From contig JAJTHC010000061.1 of NCBI GenBank assembly GCA_021299615.1, positions 1 through 7,631 of the forward strand: a stretch of 7,631 nucleotides of DNA, given 5' to 3'. The position numbers were made by a program, and so were the translations under genes. Shown here piece by piece: positions 1 to 5,076 of this stretch. This DNA comes from Vampirovibrionales bacterium (GTDB lineage: Bacteria; Cyanobacteriota; Vampirovibrionia; Vampirovibrionales; JAJTHC01). The notes below the pieces were generated by a model. The model was not told where the DNA came from. It did no database searches and saw only the letters and a list, made by a program, of their open reading frames with translations. How positions within the stretch are numbered: position 1 is the stretch's first letter; each line of letters begins with the position of its first letter.

Positions 1-8
1 AATGAATT

Positions 9-78
9 TGTCATCTTGAGCGGAGCGAAAGATCTCCTCCCCATCTTGGGAGATCCTTCACATGCGTTCAGGATGACA
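9..78. repeat. Interspersed inverted-repeat element (TGTCAT...GATCTCC type)
   Basis: Two arms face each other. The left arm (9-37) begins TGTCATCTTGAGC and ends GATCTCC. The right arm (about 49-78) begins GGAGATCC and ends CAGGATGACA. Read from the opposite strand the right arm is TGTCATCCTGA...GGATCTCC, so the two arms are diverged copies of one sequence around a loop of about 11 nt. Elements of this style are scattered between genes in many bacterial genomes. A relative lies at 3454-3553 in this window, which supports a dispersed repeat rather than a gene-specific regulatory hairpin. Confidence 0.75.
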
Positions 79-92
79 TGTTTAATTTTCAA

Positions 93-116
93 GGAGCCAC
101 TCTTTTTCAGCATGAC
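93..116. repeat. Possible extra half-arm of the same repeat family
   Basis: The segment starts GGAGCC and ends CAGCATGACA. On the opposite strand it reads TGTCATGCTGA...GGCTCC, which has the same opening and closing blocks as the arms at 9-78, with a diverged middle. It has no partner arm of its own nearby, so it is either a half element or the remnant of a second copy. Confidence 0.4.
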
Positions 117-134
117 ATTTTTTCAAGGGTTTGC

Positions 135-259
135 CTAGTGCGTTAAACACACGTTTTTAAGCTTGGGTGACGCTTGCCCGCTAAGGCTAAAGCCGTCGAA
201 GATTGTTTGCGGGGTGCTTAAATTTGCCTAAGCTTTGGAAACAATCATCCCTTCACTAG
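135..259 (+). other. Possible structured RNA or leader region; rest of 1-401 featureless
   Basis: Nested complementary segments can be seen: CTAGTG (135-140) with CACTAG (254-259) as an outer stem; GATTGTTT (201-208) with AAACAATC (239-246); and inside that GCTTA (216-220) with TAAGC (229-233). A small GGC-TAAA-GCC hairpin sits at about 185-194. These stems can coexist. The 11-mer GTTTTTAAGCT occurs at 153-163 and again at 280-290. I match this to no known RNA family, and stems this short can arise by chance. Apart from the repeats at 9-116 and the ribosome-binding site at 387-392, I see no gene, clear promoter or terminator in 1-401. Confidence 0.2.
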
Positions 260-401
260 CACAATTATTTGGCGACTTTGTTTTTAAGCTGATAAGGACA
301 AACCATTTCTAAAACATAGACGCATTTAAGTAGACAGGGATGCTTGTTCTGTTTTTTATGAATCACAACGAACAACACACAATCAAGAAGGACGGAATAA
401 T

Positions 402-1049
402 ATGAATTTTATCAATACCGCTGGGGAATTGTTTCAAAGTGCTACTAAAATGATCCAGCCAGCTAAGCTAAAAGGAGCAGCAGATGAAGTCGCAGAAACT
501 ACTTCAGCACTGGCAATTAGACCGAAGTCTGTGATGCCAGAATTTCAAAATGCTATTGTGCCTAGTAATTTTACACGTAACCTTGATCCCGCTGTCATAG
601 ATGTAGAGTATACAGTTGTTGATGATGCAGCAAACGCTGTTGTACCAGGAGCCAGACAGCCACAACCTTATCGTTTTGCTAAAGACCAAGGATTGGTAAA
701 TGCAGAATATGCAGGTACTCATCCTTCGGCAATCAATAACGCCAATTCCAATGGTGTTGTCAGGATTCCAGAAAGTTCTATAACAGATGCAGTGCCTCAA
801 ACACAATTAGCTCCAGCATCTACATCTGATTGGGGTGGTAAAATACAGCGAGCAACGACAGACGCTAAGAACGCCATTGTTAGCACAGGCAATCAATTAA
901 GAACATACACAGATGAGCAATATGAAATAATTGCTAAAAACTTAGGTAAAACGCGGGAAGAAGCAATAGCATTTACTAAAGAACATCCAGAAGCAGCCGT
1001 TACAATCGCATTAGGTACAGGATTTACTACTGGTGCTGTTGTCTTATAA
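402..1049 (+). CDS. Unrecognised 215-aa protein with hydrophobic glycine-rich C-terminal tail
   Basis: I do not recognise this family. The ATG at 402 is preceded by GAAGGA (387-392) at a 9-nt spacing, and the gene ends in a strong terminator, so it looks real. There is no signal peptide. Residues 1-40 look helical and alanine-rich. Residues 41-145 are Pro/Asn/Ser-rich and probably disordered. Residues 146-196 form a charged, likely amphipathic helical stretch. Residues 198-215 are a hydrophobic run with glycines at 205, 207 and 211 that ends the protein. A charged helix followed by HPEAAV and a Gly-rich hydrophobic end resembles the layout of the DUF883 (ElaB/YqjD) membrane-anchored proteins. 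That is an analogy from layout, not demonstrated homology. Codon use stands apart: alanine is mostly GCA/GCT and arginine often AGA/AGG, whereas downstream genes favour GCC and CGT. This suggests foreign origin or different expression. It is monocistronic. Confidence 0.75.
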   Translation: MNFINTAGELFQSATKMIQPAKLKGAADEVAETTSALAIRPKSVMPEFQNAIVPSNFTRNLDPAVIDVEYTVVDDAANAVVPGARQPQPYRFAKDQGLVNAEYAGTHPSAINNANSNGVVRIPESSITDAVPQTQLAPASTSDWGGKIQRATTDAKNAIVSTGNQLRTYTDEQYEIIAKNLGKTREEAIAFTKEHPEAAVTIALGTGFTTGAVVL

Positions 1050-1070
1050 CAAGACGACCATTTAGACATC

Positions 1071-1107
1071 ACAAAGGGGTATCGGCATTCACCGATACCC
1101 CTTTTGT
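1071..1107 (+). terminator. Rho-independent terminator of the 402-1049 gene
   Basis: AAAGGGGTATCGG (1073-1085), loop CATTCA (1086-1091) and CCGATACCCCTTTT (1092-1105) form a long, near-perfect hairpin with a T run on the 3' arm. It lies 21 nt after the stop codon. The matching A run on the 5' side means it may also terminate transcription from the opposite strand, although no minus-strand gene enters from the right. Confidence 0.92.
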
Positions 1108-1141
1108 TAGATATAGTGTTTTAAAAATCAAACAGTGGCTT

Positions 1142-1186
1142 TGTCCCCCCTCCTAATTTTAGGAGGGGGTTAGGGGGCGGTTAAAC
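1142..1186 (+). repeat. C-rich palindromic intergenic repeat, copy 1
   Basis: The core is a perfect palindrome: CCCCCTCCTAA (1146-1156), TT, TTAGGAGGGGG (1159-1169). It is followed by a G-rich tail ending CGGTTAAAC (1178-1186). The whole unit recurs in reverse orientation at 1205-1270. It has no coding potential and no T run, so it is a dispersed palindromic element rather than a terminator. Confidence 0.75.
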
Positions 1187-1204
1187 TCACAAACAGCGTC
1201 TAGG

Positions 1205-1270
1205 GTTTAACCTCACCCTCGAACGTCTTACGACGTTCTCTTCCCTCTCCTAAAATTAGGAGAGGGGACA
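1205..1270 (-). repeat. C-rich palindromic intergenic repeat, copy 2 (inverted, with insert)
   Basis: On the minus strand this reads TGTCCCC, then the palindrome formed by CCCTCTCCTAA and TTAGGAGAGGG (plus-strand 1243-1266), then a tail ending GAGGTTAAAC. That is the same order as copy 1. It differs by about 21 extra bases between core and tail. The extra segment contains its own hairpin, GAACGTC (1221-1227) and GACGTTC (1232-1238). The two copies are separated by 18 nt. Confidence 0.72.
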
Positions 1271-1325
1271 GGAAGATTTCAAAACCAAAAACTAACCTTT
1301 AGATGTATGGCATCGGCTGATTCTA

Positions 1326-1334
1326 TGCTAGACT
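1326..1334 (+). promoter_or_regulatory. Candidate extended -10 promoter for the TPR-GGDEF operon
   Basis: TGCTAGACT matches an extended -10 element (TGn followed by TANACT-like). It sits 43 nt before the ATG at 1377 and downstream of the repeats. No good -35 box is visible. An overlapping TATACA at 1334-1339 could serve instead. Confidence 0.35.
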
Positions 1335-1376
1335 ATACAGGAGTCCTCGTCTATCTAAAGCTTGTGAGGTCATGCC

Positions 1377-2201
1377 ATGAACAACCTTCGTCCCCTCATT
1401 TTAATGCCCCTATGCCTCGCCCTGCTGGTGAGCCTTTTCACGCATCCCCTGCCAGCAGATGCCAAATGGGGTTTTCCTAAAGCGACTAAAGCCCTTCAAG
1501 CCACGCCAAAACAGATGCCTGCGAAAGCAATGCCCCTGCTTTCGCCTAAGGAAGAAGCCGTGGTGCTTTATAATGAAGGGGTAAGGCTTTTTCAAGCGTC
1601 GCAAGACAATAGCACCCAAAGCATTGGGGATACGTACCGTTTGCGTCAAGATGCCAAAAAGGCGTTCAACAACGCCCTGAAACTCAACCCTGAACTGGTG
1701 GAAGCCCACAGTAATCTAGGCTATATTGAGTTGGCGGAAAGTCATGCGAAAAAAGCCGTGCCGTACTTTGAAAAAGCCGTGGCTCTAAACGCCAAGCATG
1801 AAGCGTCGGTGGCGGGTTTAGCCATCGCCTTAAACGAATCGGGCAATCCCAGCAGAGCCATTGAACTGTTGACATCACTCACCAAGTGGTATCCTGAAAG
1901 TGAGCGTCACTGGTTTAATTTAGGCACGATTTTTCAGCAGGAATCCCGAAACGAAGAAGCCATCGATGCCTATAAAAGAGCCTTGTTGGTGAATCCCAAG
2001 CATCCGCCGACCTTCTTCAATCTGGCGACCTTGTACCATGAAAGCAAGCAAGCCCAATCCGCTTGGACGTATTATGAGCGTTGCATCCAAATGGATCCAG
2101 GATCCGCCCTTGCCTTGCAATCGCAAAACCGTATTTTACAGCTTGAAAAAAGCTTTCCCGATGTCATCAACAGCAAGCCCCCTATAGAAGAAAAAAGGTA
2201 A
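1377..2201 (+). CDS. Exported tetratricopeptide-repeat (TPR) protein
   Basis: This is a 274-residue protein with an N-terminal Sec-type signal peptide: positive start (R5), hydrophobic core at about 7-21, and a probable signal peptidase I site after A29 (ADA-K). There is no lipobox cysteine at the cut site. The mature part has an alanine/lysine-rich linker, then TPR units at about 61-107 (with an internal insertion), 108-141, 142-175, 176-209 and 210-243. Each shows the family's G/A-Y/F-A pattern and closes with NP or DP (LKLNPE, LLVNPKH, IQMDPGS). Residues 244-274 form a capping helix and a polar end. TPR superhelices bind other proteins, so a periplasmic scaffold or assembly role is likely; the partner is unknown. 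GAGG at 1366-1369 sets the start; the ATG at 1372 meets a stop after one codon. The next gene begins 11 nt after its stop, so the two are probably co-transcribed. Confidence 0.9.
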   Translation: MNNLRPLILMPLCLALLVSLFTHPLPADAKWGFPKATKALQATPKQMPAKAMPLLSPKEEAVVLYNEGVRLFQASQDNSTQSIGDTYRLRQDAKKAFNNALKLNPELVEAHSNLGYIELAESHAKKAVPYFEKAVALNAKHEASVAGLAIALNESGNPSRAIELLTSLTKWYPESERHWFNLGTIFQQESRNEEAIDAYKRALLVNPKHPPTFFNLATLYHESKQAQSAWTYYERCIQMDPGSALALQSQNRILQLEKSFPDVINSKPPIEEKR

Positions 2202-2212
2202 ACCCGTTTATC

Positions 2213-3385
2213 ATGTCACAACGCACCGTTTCATTTTTAGTGAGTAAAATTACCCAAGCGGTGCATATTTTGGCGTTGAAAGACAGGCAAAAGCTCTACC
2301 CGTTGTTGGGCTTGACTTGTTTGAGTTCATTTTATGAAGTTTTCTGTATCATGGTGCAGAACCATTACTTAGGTGTAACCACCATTGGCACCACCTTCAC
2401 CTTTCAAATCGAGCAAATGACGTTGGCGATTGCCGTCTTGTATACGCTGTTTATTTTCATGCCCCCCCTGCGGACGTGGTTGAAGTGGACGCTTTATAGC
2501 TTTTTCCCCTTGAGTATTCTCGCTATTTCCGCTTTAATGATTTCGCAACATCACGCCAGTTTGATTTGGTACAGCTTGCCTATTTTAATGATGTTGGGGC
2601 ATTTGCCCTTAATTCAGTCGACTCGAAAATGGTTGTGGGGGGCTACTTTTGGCGTATTGCTCATCAATCTTGCCGTCTTTTTACCTGAACCTGTGCATCA
2701 CCTTAATGCCTTGCTTTTGAAGCAAAATGTATGGATCAATGTAAGTAGTGCGATGCTTAAAAGTTTGGCATTTATTTACTTAGTTGTGTGCATTAAGCGT
2801 TATGAAGATCATATTTTGAATCTAAACCGTGCCTTAAGTGTGGAAAAAGATTCCGCCAGCAAAGATGCCCTGACAGGCTTGATGAACCGTCGAGGCCTCA
2901 CCAGCGTGATGCTCCGAGAGGTTTCTCGTAGTCGCCGAACAGGCGCACCACTTTCGGTGGCGATGTTGGATATTGACCACTTCAAGCAAATCAACGACGT
3001 ATATGGGCATAAAGCAGGCGATGACGTGCTGGTGGAGTTGGCGAAAGTCTTACGCCACAACCTTCGAGATGTCGATGTGGTGGCTCGTTACGGAGGCGAA
3101 GAATTTGCCTTGATTCTCCCCGAAACCCGCTGTTTAGAAGCCTTGGCATTGTTAGACAGGTTGCGTCGCTTGGTGCAGGATCACATCTTTGTGGCATCAG
3201 GCAAGCCCTTGCGGATGACCATTAGTTCAGGGGTTACGCAGTTTGACCCACGTCGGCATGATGCGAGTACCTTGTTTGAAGAAGCAGATTTGGGGCTTTA
3301 TGAATCGAAGCGTGGGGGTCGTAACCAAGTGCGTGCCTACGGCTTAGGCAAGATGAATGCGGTGATGTTGGAAGCCAGTACTTGA
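2213..3385 (+). CDS. Membrane-bound diguanylate cyclase (GGDEF domain)
   Basis: It makes the second messenger cyclic di-GMP from two GTP at the inner membrane. Of 390 residues, about 28-195 carry five or six hydrophobic segments (near 30-48, 68-83, 93-111, 119-134, 142-157 and 181-194), an integral membrane sensor of a type I cannot name. A short linker helix (196-215) leads to a full GGDEF domain (about 216-378): DALTGLMNRR at 218-227, the metal/GTP motif LDIDHFKQINDVYGHKAGDD at 252-271, and the active-site signature GGEEF at 294-298. RDVD at 285-288 is an RxxD inhibitory site at the canonical five-residue spacing, so product feedback inhibition is expected. There is no EAL or HD-GYP domain. 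The ribosome-binding site is weak: AAGG at 2195-2198 is 14 nt from the ATG, so translation may be coupled to the TPR gene upstream. That neighbour could pass on a periplasmic signal, but this is inference. Confidence 0.93.
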   Translation: MSQRTVSFLVSKITQAVHILALKDRQKLYPLLGLTCLSSFYEVFCIMVQNHYLGVTTIGTTFTFQIEQMTLAIAVLYTLFIFMPPLRTWLKWTLYSFFPLSILAISALMISQHHASLIWYSLPILMMLGHLPLIQSTRKWLWGATFGVLLINLAVFLPEPVHHLNALLLKQNVWINVSSAMLKSLAFIYLVVCIKRYEDHILNLNRALSVEKDSASKDALTGLMNRRGLTSVMLREVSRSRRTGAPLSVAMLDIDHFKQINDVYGHKAGDDVLVELAKVLRHNLRDVDVVARYGGEEFALILPETRCLEALALLDRLRRLVQDHIFVASGKPLRMTISSGVTQFDPRRHDASTLFEEADLGLYESKRGGRNQVRAYGLGKMNAVMLEAST

Positions 3386-3453
3386 ATCCGCCAAATAAGC
3401 AATAGAGCGTCGTGAAAAAGTCATTCTGCGAAAGTCAGCTAAAAAAGACAAGA

Positions 3454-3553
3454 CGTCATGTTGACCCTGATGCTTCCGAAGGGGAAACATCCCCCAAAAT
3501 AGACACCGCAAGGGCTAGGAAGATCCTTTGTTTAAATGGTATCAGGATGACGA
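3454..3553. repeat. Degenerate copy of the TGTCAT...GGATCTCC repeat family
   Basis: The right part (about 3516-3553) reads on the opposite strand as GTCATCCTGAT...AAAGGATCTTCC, close to the arms at 9-78. The left part (about 3454-3491) starts CGTCATGTTGA and ends ACATC. The two arms flank about 25 nt. A further fragment, GTCATTCTGCG, lies at 3420-3430. The 236-nt gap after the GGDEF gene is thus largely repeat-derived, and I see no terminator hairpin for the GGDEF gene in it. Confidence 0.6.
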
Positions 3554-3589
3554 TGTTCCCTTTCGTAGATATTGTTACACTTGAAATAT

Positions 3590-3617
3590 TTGACAAGAGA
3601 CGTTCTTAAGCTACAAT
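3590..3617 (+). promoter_or_regulatory. Near-consensus sigma-70 promoter
   Basis: There is an exact -35 box TTGACA (3590-3595), a 16-nt spacer, and a -10 box TACAAT (3612-3617), five of six to consensus. The expected start of transcription is about 3624. The mRNA would begin at or after the in-frame TTG at 3622, which excludes that codon and points to the ATG at 3655 with GAGG at 3644-3647. This is the strongest promoter visible in the window. Confidence 0.85.
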
Positions 3618-3654
3618 TGATTTGGTAATCTCCTCCTTAAATCGAGGCTTTTCG

Positions 3655-4824
3655 ATGTCTGAAAAATTGGTGAAATGGCTCGCCCCCATTGCAAAAAGTT
3701 CTGGTCAACGCTTCTTGTGGCAAGAAGTCCTAGGCAGTGGCGTGCCTCACGTTGCTTTGGGCATGAACTTTGGCGATCGTGTTGATCAATTTTATCAGCA
3801 AGCCGCTCAAGAACTGGGATCCTACATAGCGACCTTTCAGTTCAGCAAGGGCATTGAAAAGATCTATGACGCCCACTTGAATACGTTGAAAAATGGCACG
3901 GCAGAACAGAAAAAAGCATTGGCATGGAAGGGCTTGGGCGTTGCATTGGCGACGTTGCCTGTACTCGCTGCCACGGACTATTCGGCGATGTATCTGCGGA
4001 ATTATCTCACCAGTAAGACCTTTAAAACGCATAACTTTGTGGACTTGGTCGGTTTGGGGAATGATACAGACGATAAGAAAAAGAAAGCGCCTGAAACAGA
4101 GGCTCATAAAAAAGATCGCTATGCCTTTGAACGCACGCAATTGCTCACCATTGGCAAAGCCGTTGGCTTAGCTTTAGCTGTCGGTGGGGTGGGTTCAGGG
4201 TTGGCGTACCACCAAATGAAAAAGGGAGCCGACTTGCCTGCGGTTTTAACGAAATCTTTCAAGGTGCCACTAACGGAATCGCTGGCGAAGGTGCATCATC
4301 ACTTGAAAAACGGTCGAATGAAGCCTTTGGCGATCCTACTGCCTGAAAAAGGGAGCCGAACTTCGTTACAAGATTTGTTGAGCTTCAAGAATCGTGAAAC
4401 GAACACAATCACAGGCAAAATGGATGACATTAGCGATCTTCAAGTCTTTTCAAGCTTTGGCACCTTTGGCTATAGTGGACTAATTTTATCGGCTCGTGAT
4501 CCCGTTGAACGTTTTGAAGGCTTGGTCAAGTTTGCGTGGTATGGCTTTGCGAATATGGTTTTGCCCAACGTGATGAAGAAGTCGATCGAACCCACACTGG
4601 ATAAAAAATTCGGCAAGCATTCGGACGAAAAATCGGTGTACAGCTTCCTCGCTACCGTGGCGACTGGGGCGTGCTTATATGCGATGCCTCCGACTTTGGC
4701 GTGCTTGTTTACGCGTAAGGATCGTGCGAATGACTATAAGGTCAAGCAGGCCAAGGCTCCGATGCCAGAAGCCAAAGCTTACACTCGTCCAATGCCGTCT
4801 CGCCCAATGCCACTTTATAGCTAG
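3655..4824 (+). CDS. Unrecognised 389-aa membrane protein
   Basis: I do not recognise this family. The start is the ATG at 3655, with GAGG 7 nt upstream and a promoter that puts the transcript start near 3624; a longer reading from TTG 3622 (400 aa) is therefore unlikely. There is no classical signal peptide. Hydrophobic segments are at about 88-107, 164-184 (rich in Gly/Ala: GLALAVGGVGSG) and 329-352, with weaker ones near 270-280 and 293-304. A highly charged linker, DDKKKK and onward, covers 139-160. Residues 190-265 look soluble and basic. The last 22 residues hold three Pro-Met-Pro motifs (369-371, 379-381, 384-386). The likely place is the cytoplasmic membrane with soluble loops; no catalytic motif is visible. 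It is transcribed alone from a strong promoter and ends before a terminator, so it is probably well expressed. Codon use matches its neighbours, which argues for a resident gene. Confidence 0.85.
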   Translation: MSEKLVKWLAPIAKSSGQRFLWQEVLGSGVPHVALGMNFGDRVDQFYQQAAQELGSYIATFQFSKGIEKIYDAHLNTLKNGTAEQKKALAWKGLGVALATLPVLAATDYSAMYLRNYLTSKTFKTHNFVDLVGLGNDTDDKKKKAPETEAHKKDRYAFERTQLLTIGKAVGLALAVGGVGSGLAYHQMKKGADLPAVLTKSFKVPLTESLAKVHHHLKNGRMKPLAILLPEKGSRTSLQDLLSFKNRETNTITGKMDDISDLQVFSSFGTFGYSGLILSARDPVERFEGLVKFAWYGFANMVLPNVMKKSIEPTLDKKFGKHSDEKSVYSFLATVATGACLYAMPPTLACLFTRKDRANDYKVKQAKAPMPEAKAYTRPMPSRPMPLYS

Positions 4825-4897
4825 TTTAGTGAAAACGTATCAAGATGTAACAATTGGGCATTTTATTCGATTGTTTTTATTTTATTAAAGTAGATTA

Positions 4898-4939
4898 ACA
4901 AAGCCTGTTGCTCCGAAACATCGAAGTCTGCTGCTTTGT
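4898..4939 (+). other. Inverted repeat after the 3655-4824 gene
   Basis: ACAAAGC (4898-4904) and GCTTTGT (4933-4939) can pair across a 28-nt loop. The short AT-rich stretch that follows (CTTAATTTTAT) is not a proper T run. It could be a weak first terminator or an mRNA-end hairpin ahead of the better terminator at 4969-5006. Confidence 0.3.
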
Positions 4940-4968
4940 CTTAATTTTATCTGGTCAAATTGGGTTTG

Positions 4969-5006
4969 CCGCTGGCTGTTTTACGAAAACCAGCGGTTTT
5001 CTTTTT
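4969..5006 (+). terminator. Rho-independent terminator
   Basis: CCGCTGG (4969-4975) pairs with CCAGCGG (4990-4996), and an inner stem GTTTT-ACG-AAAAC (4978-4990) can extend the hairpin. TTTTCTTTTT (4997-5006) follows directly. It ends transcription from the strong 3590 promoter and insulates cysK. Confidence 0.92.
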
Positions 5007-5031
5007 ACAAAATTTCATTCGTCCATTTTTT

Positions 5032-5047
5032 TGCTATACTTAAGTAT
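5032..5047 (+). promoter_or_regulatory. cysK promoter: extended -10 with overlapping 12-bp palindrome
   Basis: TGCTATACT (5032-5040) is an extended -10 element with TATACT as its -10 box. The -35 region (TTTCAT, 5013-5018) is poor, as is common for extended -10 promoters. The perfect palindrome ATACTTAAGTAT (5036-5047) covers the -10 box and the expected transcription start near 5047. It could be an operator half-site pair, but a short AT-rich palindrome may also be chance. Confidence 0.5.
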
Positions 5048-5076
5048 CTAATTCTAAAAAAAGAGGACACCCGTTC

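Noticed and set aside
135..259. Known riboswitch or housekeeping RNA (c-di-GMP, cobalamin, 6S, tmRNA, RNase P)
   Set aside because: None of the conserved core motifs of these RNAs that I know could be found; only generic stems are visible.
1142..1270. CRISPR array or terminator
   Set aside because: There are only two units, in opposite orientation and of unequal length, with no regular spacers and no T run after the hairpins.
3412..3609. 65-residue open frame starting at GTG between the GGDEF gene and the membrane protein
   Set aside because: It has no ribosome-binding site, lies mostly inside a degenerate repeat copy (3454-3553), runs into the strong promoter at 3590-3617, and has no recognisable protein pattern.
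3622..3654. TTG start giving an 11-residue longer form of the membrane protein
   Set aside because: It lies at or before the predicted transcription start and lacks a ribosome-binding site; ATG 3655 has both in order.
3730..4140. 136-residue minus-strand frame inside the membrane-protein gene
   Set aside because: It is antisense to a gene with a promoter, ribosome-binding site and terminator, and its product is cysteine- and arginine-rich without a coherent pattern.
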